64,000 nucleotides of DNA from NCBI RefSeq assembly GCF_023715465.1, contig NZ_JAMBOE010000003.1, positions 310,001-374,000 of the forward strand, read 5' to 3'. A model generated the notes under the pieces. That model did not search any database, had not been told where the DNA came from, and worked only from the letters and a program-made list of their open reading frames with translations. The first letter of the stretch is position 1. Each line of letters begins with the position of its first letter. A program made the translations under genes and the position numbers. This DNA is from Paenibacillus macerans (GTDB taxonomy: Bacteria; Bacillota; Bacilli; Paenibacillales; Paenibacillaceae). Below, one piece after another: positions 1 to 8,391 of the stretch.

Positions 1-1087
1 CGTCGATATGGAATTCGGCAGAGAGTTCGCCGACCATGTCACCGAACTGATCAACCCGCTGGATATCCAATATATTGTCATCAACCATACCGAACCCGAT
101 CATTCGGGCGGACTTGCGGCGTTGGCCGCCAGGGCAACCAATGCCACGATTGTGTGTACGGAAGTAGCCGTTCCGGAAATTCAGCAAATGTACAAACTCC
201 AGCACCGGCAATATCTGGCCGTCAAGGATGGCGATACACTCGATATCGGCGGCAAAACGCTTCTGTTTAAAGAAACTCCTTATTTGCACACCGAAGAAAC
301 GATGATCACTTACTGCGTGGAAGATAAAATCTTGTTTCCTTGCGACATTTTCAGTACCCATGTGGCCGTGAACAGCCTGTTTGCGGATGAAGCCGGGTTT
401 GATATCACCGAGGATTTCACCGGGTATTACCGGGCCATCATCCATCCGCACAGAAGATATGTGCGAACCTTAATCGAAGCCGTCAAAGACTTGGACATCC
501 AAATGATCGCCCCGTCGCATGGTTTTATTCTCCGCAGCGATATCGGCAAATATATCCGTTTATATGCCGAACTGAGCACGGAAACCAAGCAAAACAAAAA
601 GGTGGCCATCGTCTATGCAACACTTAAAAACAACACCAAAAAAATGGCCCAAATCCTTAAAGACAGCTTCGAGGAAAACCGTATCGGCGTGGAGCTATGG
701 GACGTGGACAAAGCGGATGAAGCGGATGTGCTGAACAGCATCGCCGCCGCCGATGCCGTCTTTATCGGCAGCTCCACCAAATATGCGGATATGACCGGCA
801 AGCTGGAAAACCTGCTCAAGAAGCTTCCGGACATGAATCTGGAGGGCAAGCTTGGCGCAGCATTCGGTTCGTACGGGTGGAGCGGCGAAGCGATCGAAGT
901 CGTGCAGGATTACTTGAATGCCACAAATATGCAGGTGCAAAGCACCTCCAATGTGATCAAAACGACCGGTATGACCCATGTCGAATTCCCGGTGCGCATC
1001 CGGTTCACCCCTAATGACGAAGACAAAGCGAGAAAAATCAAAAACGCTGCCGAGTTCGTTGCGGATCTGCTGCTTAGCGTGATCTAG
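1..1087 (+). CDS. Flavodiiron protein (A-type flavoprotein, O2/NO reductase), 5' end outside window
   Basis: This protein reduces O2 to water or NO to N2O in the cytoplasm with electrons from rubredoxin. The first in-window Met is preceded in frame by Val-Asp, and family members start about 40 residues earlier, so the N-terminus is cut off by the window edge. Counting from that Met, the metallo-beta-lactamase diiron site is visible as H27-x-E29-x-D31-H32 (HTEPDH), a His in TPYLHTEET, the Asp in LFPCDIF and the His in APSHGF. From about residue 198 a flavodoxin-like FMN domain follows (VAIVYATLKNNT, then GSSTKY and GSYGWSG). No rubredoxin domain is fused; a separate rubredoxin is encoded two genes downstream. 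The family call is secure; O2 versus NO preference cannot be read from sequence. Confidence 0.95.
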   Translation, partial: VDMEFGREFADHVTELINPLDIQYIVINHTEPDHSGGLAALAARATNATIVCTEVAVPEIQQMYKLQHRQYLAVKDGDTLDIGGKTLLFKETPYLHTEETMITYCVEDKILFPCDIFSTHVAVNSLFADEAGFDITEDFTGYYRAIIHPHRRYVRTLIEAVKDLDIQMIAPSHGFILRSDIGKYIRLYAELSTETKQNKKVAIVYATLKNNTKKMAQILKDSFEENRIGVELWDVDKADEADVLNSIAAADAVFIGSSTKYADMTGKLENLLKKLPDMNLEGKLGAAFGSYGWSGEAIEVVQDYLNATNMQVQSTSNVIKTTGMTHVEFPVRIRFTPNDEDKARKIKNAAEFVADLLLSVI

Positions 1088-1113
1088 GCGGTCCGGCGAA
1101 AGGAGAGAAAACC

Positions 1114-2301
1114 ATGTCTGAACATCGTCATTACGTTATTGTTGGCGGCGGCGTGGCCGCCATCAGCGCGGCCAAAGCGATCCGCAATCGGCAGGAAGCG
1201 GCGGAAATTTCCATTTTCGGCGATGAATCCGGCCTTCCTTATAATCGAGTGAAATTGTCCAAAGGATTATTCACTGATTTGCACAGCGACAGCGTGTTGA
1301 TTAAGAAGGAAAAATGGTACCACGAGCACAAAATTGCTTACCATGCCGGGACACCGGTCACTTCCATTGATCCGGACTCCAGGGCGGTCACGACCGGAGA
1401 CGGCCAAACGGTCCGGTACGACAAGCTGCTGCTCTGCACGGGAGCCGTGAACCGCAAACTGACTCTTGAAGGCGCGTCTTTGTCTCATGTTCACAATATC
1501 CGCAGCAGACACGACGCGGACAAGCTGAAACAAGATTTGCGTGACGGAGACCGAATCTGCGTTATCGGCGGCGGCATTCAAGGGGTGGAAACCGCCTGGT
1601 CCCTGAACCGGGCCGGCTATTCCGTCACGATAGTCGAAGCGTCGCTGCGGCTGATGGCCCGCCAACTGGATGAACGGGCTGCGGCCATTCTAACGGAAAA
1701 AATCGCCGAACAGGGAACTGAGGTAAGGCTAGGACAAGGCGTCCGGAGAATTGCCGGCATCAGCGGCGTCGAAGGAGTGGAGCTTGAAGACGGTTCATTT
1801 TTGCCTTGCGAGCATGTCGTTTATTCCATCGGGGTTATTCCCAATGCCGATTTAGCCCGCCAAAGCGGACTTGAAGTCGGAGCGGGGATTGTCGTTAATG
1901 AGCACATGCAAACCAGTGCGGAACACATTTATGCCGCCGGCGATGTTGCCGAATTTCACGGCAGGGCGGAAGGCCTGTGGAACAGCGCCATGGAACAAGG
2001 GAAAATCGCCGGAGCCAACATGGCAAGCCATGTTGCCGTTTACCGCCGGCCGGTGCCGATGACCGTATCTAATGCGTTTGATACTCCTTTGTTCTCCATC
2101 GGCCTGACGGATGAGCAGCAATGCGACAATAGCCTATGCGGTCCGGATTCTGGGCCTTACAAACGGATTTTTATCAAAAACGGGGCGATATGCGGAGCTG
2201 TTGTCTTTGACAATGTCAGCGCTTCTCTGCCTTATAAAGCAGCCATAGAGCAATCCCTTCAAATCACGGAAACAGAGCTTGTCCATCGTTTAGTCCATTA
2301 A
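1114..2301 (+). CDS. FAD/NAD(P)H-dependent oxidoreductase, probable rubredoxin reductase
   Basis: The protein has 395 residues in the pyridine nucleotide-disulfide reductase class I fold. An FAD-binding GGGVAA motif lies at 11-16, an NAD(P)-binding GGGIQG at 152-157, and the second FAD motif YAAGDVAE at 273-280. There is no redox-active CxxxxC pair, so it resembles rubredoxin/ferredoxin reductases (NorW type) and the N-terminal module of NirB rather than thiol reductases. A clear ribosome site (AAAGGAGAG) precedes the ATG, 26 bp after the flavodiiron stop, and rubredoxin follows 28 bp later, so the three are almost certainly one operon. Inferred role: pass electrons from NAD(P)H to rubredoxin and on to the flavodiiron protein. 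Confidence 0.9.
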   Translation: MSEHRHYVIVGGGVAAISAAKAIRNRQEAAEISIFGDESGLPYNRVKLSKGLFTDLHSDSVLIKKEKWYHEHKIAYHAGTPVTSIDPDSRAVTTGDGQTVRYDKLLLCTGAVNRKLTLEGASLSHVHNIRSRHDADKLKQDLRDGDRICVIGGGIQGVETAWSLNRAGYSVTIVEASLRLMARQLDERAAAILTEKIAEQGTEVRLGQGVRRIAGISGVEGVELEDGSFLPCEHVVYSIGVIPNADLARQSGLEVGAGIVVNEHMQTSAEHIYAAGDVAEFHGRAEGLWNSAMEQGKIAGANMASHVAVYRRPVPMTVSNAFDTPLFSIGLTDEQQCDNSLCGPDSGPYKRIFIKNGAICGAVVFDNVSASLPYKAAIEQSLQITETELVHRLVH

Positions 2302-2329
2302 ACATTCAAACCAGAGGAGATGTTGCAAG

Positions 2330-2494
2330 ATGAAAAAATATATATGCCAGCCTTGCGGTTATATTTACGATCCGGCCGTTGGAGATCCCGATGAAGGTAT
2401 TTCACCGGGCACCGCTTTTGAAGACCTTCCCGAAGACTGGGTATGCCCGGTTTGCGGCGAAGACAAAAGCCAGTTTCTGCCTATTGAAGATTAG
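2330..2494 (+). CDS. Rubredoxin
   Basis: This is a 54-residue one-iron electron carrier. The two metal-binding CxxC knuckles are C6-x2-C9 (CQPCGY) and C39-x2-C42 (CPVCG). Between them are the family signatures [20 protein letters not shown] and DWVCP. Length and spacing match stand-alone rubredoxins exactly. An AGAGGAGATG ribosome site lies just upstream. As last gene of the operon it supplies the carrier between the reductase upstream and the flavodiiron protein. A hairpin with a paired GC-rich stem follows the stop. Confidence 0.97.
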   Translation: MKKYICQPCGYIYDPAVGDPDEGISPGTAFEDLPEDWVCPVCGEDKSQFLPIED

Positions 2495-2506
2495 CCGTTA
2501 ACCCAA

Positions 2507-2553
2507 ACAATGCCCTGCTTCTCCGCAAACGATGGGGGAGAACGGGGCGTTGT
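2507..2553. terminator. Probable bidirectional terminator between convergent operons
   Basis: Imperfect inverted repeat: left arm ACAATGCCCTGCTTCTCC, right arm GGGGAGAACGGGGCGTTGT, about ten bases of loop. It sits between the stops of rubredoxin (+) and the FNR-like regulator (-). There is no long U-run on either side, so strength is uncertain. Confidence 0.55.
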
Positions 2554-2558
2554 CCTAA

Positions 2559-3269
2559 TTAATCAATATAGTCATTCAGTTTTTGGATATCGCAAATCGT
2601 AAGCTCCCGTGTTCCGTTGAGTTCAATAATTCCCGCCTGCTCGAATTTACTGAACTTGCGGCTGATGGTTTCTCTTGTAACGCCCACATAGTTGGCCATC
2701 TCTTCACGAGATAACGGAAGTCTGATCTTAATGCGCTCTTGATCCTGATCCGCTTTGCCGTATTTGCGGCCAAGCTCCAAAATCATATAGGCGATGCGGA
2801 TTTCCGGATCGTTGGTCGCCAGACTTTGCGCCAGGTTCTCCGTAGCGGCCAAGCGCTTAGTAATGCTCTGCAGCAGCTTTAACGTAATATCCGGATTTTC
2901 CTGAATGATGAGTCCCATATCACTTTTGGTCAACAGGCAAACATCGGTGTCTTCCAGCGCATAGGCGCTAAAGTTGCTGGTCTCGCCGCTGTTGAATATA
3001 CTCAATTCGCCAAAAAACTCACCCGTTGAAAGAACCCGCAAAATTTGCTCTTTGCCTTGCGCCGTAATTTTCAACAGCTTCACGTAGCCCTCGCGGACAA
3101 TAAACAATGTTTCCGAAGGTTGTTCTTCCAAAATCAACGCTTGTCCCTTCCGATATTTCCGATGTTTGATCATCGTGCTGATCTTGGCCAGATCCTCTTC
3201 GGACAACGAAGCAAAAATAGGAACTTTGCGGGTGCACAGCGCCTCACTGCAATGGTGGCAGCTTTCCAT
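2559..3269 (-). CDS. Crp/Fnr-family regulator with FNR-type cysteine set
   Basis: The protein has 236 residues. The ATG at 3269 is preferred over an upstream in-frame TTG (3290) because AAAGGGGAAAG lies directly before it. An N-terminal C4-x2-C7-x4-C12 cluster is followed by a cyclic-nucleotide-binding-type beta barrel (about 18-110) that contains a fourth Cys at 111 in DVCLL. This matches the four [4Fe-4S] ligands of E. coli FNR. A C-terminal winged helix (about 150-220) has recognition helix RETISRKFSKFE. The RE..SR pattern combines CRP- and FNR-like contacts, compatible with a TGTGA half-site, and such a site lies upstream of the gene. It is convergent with the flavodiiron operon. Inferred role: oxygen or NO sensing regulator of that operon and itself; cluster binding is inference. 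Confidence 0.9.
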   Translation of the reverse strand: MESCHHCSEALCTRKVPIFASLSEEDLAKISTMIKHRKYRKGQALILEEQPSETLFIVREGYVKLLKITAQGKEQILRVLSTGEFFGELSIFNSGETSNFSAYALEDTDVCLLTKSDMGLIIQENPDITLKLLQSITKRLAATENLAQSLATNDPEIRIAYMILELGRKYGKADQDQERIKIRLPLSREEMANYVGVTRETISRKFSKFEQAGIIELNGTRELTICDIQKLNDYID

Positions 3270-3349
3270 CGTACTTTCCCCTTTTTCCAAAGTCTGGACC
3301 TTAGGACATTAAATTTTATTTAAAAGTAACATGAACATACCAACTGTCT

Positions 3350-3365
3350 TGTGATTCCAGTCACG
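3350..3365. promoter_or_regulatory. Candidate Crp/Fnr operator upstream of the regulator
   Basis: TGTGATTCCAGTCACG fits TGTGA-N6-TCACA with one mismatch. This is the consensus of CRP and of B. subtilis Fnr. It lies 81-96 bp upstream of the regulator ATG and downstream of the AhpD-like gene, so autoregulation is the simplest reading. Confidence 0.6.
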
Positions 3366-3454
3366 AACTAGCCATAAACGCGCAAAAAGCGCCCGCGGCT
3401 CGCCGATCTAATGGTTCAATCGGTGCGCCGCAGACGCAACGTACGCTTCTCGGC

Positions 3455-4111
3455 TTATCTATCAAAGGCTTCCAGGGCGTTCACCCGGTGCGCCATCGCT
3501 GCGCCGGCTTTCAGCGCCGCAGCCACCAATAGCGTCTCGGCTAGTTCCTCCAGGGTCAGACCGCGCTGCTTCGCCGCCGAGGTGAACAGCTCTATGCTGT
3601 AGGCGTTTCCGGTCACATGCGCGGCGGCGACCGCGATGATATATTTCTCTTTCTCCCCGACCAACCCGGCCTTTAGCGCGGTATGCTGAAATGCCGAGAA
3701 GGCGGTATACAACTCTTCGTTGACTTCCTCCAGCTCGCCTAAACGATCCAGATTGCTTCGGGCATACAGCTCCTCCCCTTTTCCGCCTTCATAGGCGTTA
3801 AGCGCATTAACCGCATTGTAAAAGGTGGAATGTGCGCTCACCGCAGCAGCCACGGCAATCGCCTCGAAAATTTCTTCAAACGAGGCCTGCTGCCCCTTGG
3901 CCTTGCCCACATGTCCGTCGATGCAATAAGGACAACCCGTGATATGCGCCACCGCTACCGCTATCAGTTCCTTTACCTTGACCGTCAGGGCTGTTTCCTG
4001 AAAAATTTGGCGGTTAAAATTAACGAATGCATCAAATCCCTCCGGCGCGGCTGCGGCCAGTTTGGCCGAAAAACTCGGTTTGTGACGGGTATATAAGCTC
4101 TCATTGGACAT
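3455..4111 (-). CDS. Carboxymuconolactone decarboxylase / AhpD-like protein with two CMD repeats
   Basis: The protein has 218 residues. The first CMD unit carries the AhpD-type redox motif C60-P-Y-C63 with H67 (CPYCIDGH). A second, diverged unit (about 140-200, AAAHVTGNAYSIELF) keeps the helical pattern but has no cysteines. Members with the CxxC-x3-H motif act as peroxidase-linked disulfide reductants or alkylhydroperoxidase-like proteins. A strong AGGAGG precedes the ATG, only 15 bp after the stop of the exporter gene, so the two are co-transcribed. This suggests detoxification of a small molecule together with its export. The substrate is unknown. Confidence 0.88.
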   Translation of the reverse strand: MSNESLYTRHKPSFSAKLAAAAPEGFDAFVNFNRQIFQETALTVKVKELIAVAVAHITGCPYCIDGHVGKAKGQQASFEEIFEAIAVAAAVSAHSTFYNAVNALNAYEGGKGEELYARSNLDRLGELEEVNEELYTAFSAFQHTALKAGLVGEKEKYIIAVAAAHVTGNAYSIELFTSAAKQRGLTLEELAETLLVAAALKAGAAMAHRVNALEAFDR

Positions 4112-4126
4112 TTTGAATCCGCCTCC

Positions 4127-5329
4127 TCAAATCGTATGATCGGTTTGCTCCGCGCCCCGTTGACGCAGCACGAAGCTTAACAAAAGACCAGCGAGCAAAA
4201 AGCAGGCCAGCATGGCGATGAGGCCATTCCATCCGTAATGGGAATAGAAGAGCCCTCCTATGGTACCGCTTACGCCGGAACCCACATAATAAAAGAACAA
4301 ATACAGCGATGAAGCCTGGGATTTGTGTTCGGTGGCGATGATGCCGATCCAACTGCTGGCAATAGAATGTCCTCCAAAAAAGCCAAAGGTAAAAACAGAG
4401 ATGCCGGCGATGATCATCCCCAAATTTCCCGCGAGCGTCAGCAGGGCGCCGGCCAGCATCATGCCCAGCGCCAGCCCCATCACGGCATACCGGCCGTATT
4501 GGTCGGCCAGCTTGCCCATCCATGTGGAACTGATCGTTCCCATCACATAAACGATGAAAATCCACCCCACCAGCGTCTGGCTCAATTCATACGGCGGAGC
4601 CGTCAGCCGGTAGCCGATATAATTGAACAAAGTGACAAAGCTGCCCATCAGGACAAAACCGAGCCCGTACAAACAGAGCAGGCGCACATCCTTGCATTGG
4701 CCAAGCAGTGTGGCCAAAATGTCCCTAAAGGCAAACGGCTGGCGTTTAAAATGGCGGGAAGCGGGCAGCCAATACCAAAAGAGCAGCACCGCCGCCAGAC
4801 TAAACAAGGCGATAACCCCTACCGCCACCCGCCAGTCGAAGGCATCCGTCAGCATACCGGTGATCACGCGTCCGCCCATGCCGCCCACCGAGTTGCCGCT
4901 GATGTACAGCCCCATGGCATAGCCAAGGCTGGCCGGATCGATCTCCTCGCTCAGATAGGTCATGGCAATCGCCGGCAGGCCGGCCAGTACAATGCCCTGC
5001 ACAACGCGCAGCGCGAGCAGGGCACCAAAGCCAGGACTGAAGGCGATGAGCAGCGCGACGAGCGCCGCCCCAAACAGCGAACAGCCCATGACCACCTTGC
5101 GGCCCAGACTGTCGGACACCGCCCCAACGAACAGCATCGTGACCGCCATCGTCAGCGTCGAAATCGACAATGACAAGCTGGCAACTGCCGGCGAAACGCC
5201 AAACTCCCGGGAAAATTCGGGCATCAACGGCTGCAGGCAATACAAAATCGCAAAGGTGCAGAACCCCCCGGCAAACATCGCCAGGGCGGTGTTCCGAAAT
5301 GACCGCGTGCCTTTCAGGATATATTCCAT
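4127..5329 (-). CDS. MFS exporter, YnfM type
   Basis: The 400-residue protein has 12 predicted membrane segments. Motif A-like VGAVSDSLGRK lies between segments 2 and 3. The stretches ILYCLQPLMPEFSREFG, MTYLSEEI, YISGNSVGGMGGR, GSFVTLFNYIGYRL and ASSWIGIIATEHKSQASSLYLFFYYVGS closely resemble the E. coli YnfM subgroup of drug/metabolite exporters. The ATG at 5329 is chosen over a TTG at 5353 because GAGGTC lies upstream at an 11-bp spacing; this is not certain. It is followed by the AhpD-like gene. A short tandem run of TACTGT units occupies 5377-5397 between this gene and the M24 gene. Confidence 0.88.
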   Translation of the reverse strand: MEYILKGTRSFRNTALAMFAGGFCTFAILYCLQPLMPEFSREFGVSPAVASLSLSISTLTMAVTMLFVGAVSDSLGRKVVMGCSLFGAALVALLIAFSPGFGALLALRVVQGIVLAGLPAIAMTYLSEEIDPASLGYAMGLYISGNSVGGMGGRVITGMLTDAFDWRVAVGVIALFSLAAVLLFWYWLPASRHFKRQPFAFRDILATLLGQCKDVRLLCLYGLGFVLMGSFVTLFNYIGYRLTAPPYELSQTLVGWIFIVYVMGTISSTWMGKLADQYGRYAVMGLALGMMLAGALLTLAGNLGMIIAGISVFTFGFFGGHSIASSWIGIIATEHKSQASSLYLFFYYVGSGVSGTIGGLFYSHYGWNGLIAMLACFLLAGLLLSFVLRQRGAEQTDHTI

Positions 5330-5389
5330 TGAATATTCAGGACCTCTTTTCAAAAAACAACGTAAGTTCTCACCGCTACTGTTTACTGT

Positions 5390-6622
5390 CTACTGTATAA
5401 ACAGCTTGCGGTCCAGATGCGTCAAAAATTCATATCCATCCTTCGTAACCACCACGGTATCCTCGATTTGGAAGCCTCCGGCGCCAAGCTCGTAATACGG
5501 CACCTCCACGCAGAACACCATCCCTTCCTGCAGCTCCCGGTGGTCTCCCGGCGCGAGCACGATGTCGTCATACAGCTCCAGGCCGATGGCATGGCCCACA
5601 TGCTGGCGGCGATAATGCGGAATCCCGCCGCGCTGTACCATTTCAACGGCGGCTGCAAACACCGCCGAAGCCTTGACTCCCGGACGCACCAGCTCCAGCG
5701 CCCGCTCCCAGCCGCCGCGGACGGCCGCGAAATGCCGCTCCTGCCACTCGGACGGCTGCCCCAGCACCACAGTGCGTCCAGTATCCGCCCAGTAGCTGTC
5801 GAGCTGGCAGCACAGGTCGAACCGCACCTGCTCGCCCGGCCCTACCCGGTGGAAATAGTGCTCGATCAGCGGCAAGGCGCTGCGCGGTCCCGCCCCGACC
5901 GCGATCATCGCCGGCGTTCCCCCGGCGCGGATGATCCGGTCCCGGTAATGGGCGGCCAGCTCTTCCTCGTGAACCCCGTCCGCGATCAGATGGATCATTT
6001 CCTCCTCGATCCGTTCATTGAGCTCGGCGGACCGCCGCAAACGGGCGACCTCTGCCGGCGTTTTCACCTGGCGGACCTCCCGGAACAAGCCGTAAGCCGG
6101 GCGGACATGGCCCGCCGGCAGCGATTCGCCAAGTTTGGCGTAGAGCGCCGGGTTGATGCGCATTTCATCCACGCCAAGCGGTCCCTGCGGGATATCCAGA
6201 TCCTTCAGCGCCGCTGCCAACGCCTCAAGCGGGCCCGGGTATACCGCCGTCCGCCCCAGCAAGTCATAAAACAAATCGATATCGGGCGTCGAGGGCTGTC
6301 CTACGGGCGAACCTTCGACAAAAAAGTCGCTAAACAAATACAGTTCCGCGTCCGGCACGCCCATCTGCGCGATCACGCCCAGCCGGTTTGTCGGTAAAAC
6401 AAGGCGCGGACGCGCCCCCGGATCCCTTGGCAATACAGCGTAAATCTGCATCGACCAGTTGGTCGTCCGCAGCGGCGCCCCGATCACGTAAGCGATGTTC
6501 TCCGGCGTGGTGGCGACCAGCGCCTGCAGCCCTTCCCGCTCCATCACGCTTGCGGCGCGCTCCCGGTTGGCGAGGCCGCCCCGGGCGGCCTCCGGCCGTA
6601 CTCGCACTTCCTCTGCACTCAT
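5390..6622 (-). CDS. M24-family metallohydrolase (Xaa-Pro peptidase/creatinase fold)
   Basis: The protein has 410 residues from the ATG at 6622, which has an AAGGAGGAACC ribosome site; the reading frame stays open upstream but without a good start. The N-terminal creatinase-type domain spans about 1-185. The pita-bread catalytic domain follows, with the five dimetal ligands D269, D280, H344 (HVGHAIG), E373 (VEVPYY) and E387 (QIEDT). All five are present, so it should be a metal enzyme rather than a true creatinase, which lacks them. It is the last gene of the hyuA-hyuB-ABC operon, 40 bp after a permease. Likely job: hydrolysis of an amide, dipeptide or amidino bond in the imported compound. 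The substrate is unknown. Confidence 0.87.
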   Translation of the reverse strand: MSAEEVRVRPEAARGGLANRERAASVMEREGLQALVATTPENIAYVIGAPLRTTNWSMQIYAVLPRDPGARPRLVLPTNRLGVIAQMGVPDAELYLFSDFFVEGSPVGQPSTPDIDLFYDLLGRTAVYPGPLEALAAALKDLDIPQGPLGVDEMRINPALYAKLGESLPAGHVRPAYGLFREVRQVKTPAEVARLRRSAELNERIEEEMIHLIADGVHEEELAAHYRDRIIRAGGTPAMIAVGAGPRSALPLIEHYFHRVGPGEQVRFDLCCQLDSYWADTGRTVVLGQPSEWQERHFAAVRGGWERALELVRPGVKASAVFAAAVEMVQRGGIPHYRRQHVGHAIGLELYDDIVLAPGDHRELQEGMVFCVEVPYYELGAGGFQIEDTVVVTKDGYEFLTHLDRKLFIQ

Positions 6623-6662
6623 TGATGGTTCCTCCTTCGCTTTCCATAGTTTGCATTTGCAG

Positions 6663-7484
6663 CTATTCATCCTTTTTTCCCAGCACCTGCTGTACCTGCG
6701 GCGCCGAACGCAGCAAAAATCCAAAGCCCAGGAACAGCACCAGCGCCAATAGCAGCATCAGCGTCGATACGACCGCGATCGTCGGGTCCTGCCATTTTTC
6801 CATGTACAGGAACAGCTCGATCGGCAGCGTATTGTTTTGCGGGCGCAGGATCAACAGGGCCGTCTCCACCTGATCAAACGTAAAGATAAACGACAGCGCT
6901 CCGCTCAGCAATAGCCCCATGCGCATCTGGGGCAGCGTGACCGTGAAGAAGGCCCGGACCGGGCCCGCGCCCAAATCGGCCGCCGCCTCTTCGTACTCTT
7001 TTTTCAAATTGGCCAGCGTGCTTCCGATAATGGACAACACAAACGGCAAAATCGTGACCGCTTCCCCAAGGATCAGGGCAAACAGGCCGCCGGAGATCTT
7101 CATTCGGGAAAACAAAATCAGATAGGCGACGCCCAGGGCGATTTTCGGCACGACCATCGGGGACATAAAAATCGCGCGCAGCAGATTACGTCCGGGAAAA
7201 CGGTAGCGCTGAATCGCCAGTGCGGCCAGCGTTCCCGCCGTAAGCGCCAGCAGTGTAGCGCAGCCGGAGGCGATCACACTGTTGCGGAAAGCCCGCAGAA
7301 ACTGCGGTTGCGAAGCCAGGTTTTCATACCATCTGAGCGACAGCCCCTGCGGGGGAAACACGCTGTAGGAGGCCGGGTTCAGGGAGGTGATCACGACGAT
7401 GATAAGCGGTGCGGTCAAAAAGAGGCAAACCGCCAGCGCGATGGCCGTCAGCGTTACCCCGATCCATTTCGGTCTAAGCCGCAT
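6663..7484 (-). CDS. ABC transporter permease, spermidine/putrescine PotC type
   Basis: This 273-residue inner membrane permease has about six membrane segments and the cytoplasmic EAA loop, here EEAAADLGAGPVRAFFTVTLPQMRMGL. The ATG at 7484 has AAAGGAGGGA upstream; earlier in-frame starts would extend far into the preceding permease. The start overlaps the last 11 bp of that permease, indicating translational coupling. With its partner it forms the pore of the polyamine/thiamine/iron-class importer encoded here. Confidence 0.9.
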   Translation of the reverse strand: MRLRPKWIGVTLTAIALAVCLFLTAPLIIVVITSLNPASYSVFPPQGLSLRWYENLASQPQFLRAFRNSVIASGCATLLALTAGTLAALAIQRYRFPGRNLLRAIFMSPMVVPKIALGVAYLILFSRMKISGGLFALILGEAVTILPFVLSIIGSTLANLKKEYEEAAADLGAGPVRAFFTVTLPQMRMGLLLSGALSFIFTFDQVETALLILRPQNNTLPIELFLYMEKWQDPTIAVVSTLMLLLALVLFLGFGFLLRSAPQVQQVLGKKDE

Positions 7485-8391
7485 GCCGGTTCCCTCCTTT
7501 GGACCGCTGAAACGCGAGCAGATCGGCAAGGCGGTTCAGCACCCAGACCGCCAGGGTGGAGGCCAGAATCAGAAACAGGCTGGCTACGGCGGCCATCGGC
7601 CAGTTGGTGTCCAGGGTGCGCTGATAAATAAACGTCGGCAGCGTCATCACTCTTCCCCCGCCGATCAAGGCGGGCGTTGTAAACGCGGTCAGGCATAACG
7701 TGAACACGATCTGAATGCCGGATACGATGCCCCGCACCGACAGCGGCAGGGTAATCGTCAGGAACGCCCGCACGCTGCCCGCCCCGAGGTCATGGGCCGC
7801 CGCCTTCAATTGGCTGTCCTGCTGCACCAGCACGCTCAAAATCGGAATTACCATAAAAGGTAAAAAAATATGCACAAGCGCGATAATCACCCCGGTTTCG
7901 TTGAACGTCATCTCAAAGCCGTTCTCCGTGAGTCCGAGCTTGATAAACAGCCAGTTCAGCAGGCCTTGTCTGGACAGCAGCACCATCCAGGCGTAGGATT
8001 TGACGACCGCGCTGACCAGCAGCGGCATAAACGTAATCAGCAGCAGGGTTTGCCGCCATGCCGTCTTACGGACGCCGGCCAAATAATAAGCCAGCGGATA
8101 GGCGAGCAGCAGCGTAATTCCGGTCACCTTCAGCGCCAGCGAAAAGGTGTCCCCGATCAGCTTCCAATAATACGGATCGCCGAGAAACGCGGCGTAGGCG
8201 TCCCATTGGAAGGCCGGCGCAAGATGCCCCCCGGCAAACGAATCGAAGCTGTAGCGGCCGAAAATAAGCAGGGAGCCGATATAAATAATGCCCATGAGCA
8301 GCAGGGACGGCAGCAGAAGCAGCAGCGCCGTGCCCCAGGATCTGTCCGGCGGCGACCAGCGCCGATGCCGGCGATTTGCCGCGGCCTTCAC
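7474..8391 (-). CDS. ABC transporter permease, spermidine/putrescine PotB type
   Basis: The protein has 305 residues. A GTG start at 8391 is chosen because it overlaps the ATPase stop in a GTGA arrangement and has GGGAGGGAG just upstream; a longer in-frame version would run 50 bp into the ATPase gene. After a basic N-terminal stretch come six membrane segments and the EAA-type loop AAAHDLGAGSVRAFLTITLPLSVRG. It is the first permease of the heterodimeric pore. Confidence 0.9.
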   Translation of the reverse strand: MKAAANRRHRRWSPPDRSWGTALLLLLPSLLLMGIIYIGSLLIFGRYSFDSFAGGHLAPAFQWDAYAAFLGDPYYWKLIGDTFSLALKVTGITLLLAYPLAYYLAGVRKTAWRQTLLLITFMPLLVSAVVKSYAWMVLLSRQGLLNWLFIKLGLTENGFEMTFNETGVIIALVHIFLPFMVIPILSVLVQQDSQLKAAAHDLGAGSVRAFLTITLPLSVRGIVSGIQIVFTLCLTAFTTPALIGGGRVMTLPTFIYQRTLDTNWPMAAVASLFLILASTLAVWVLNRLADLLAFQRSKGGNRHAA

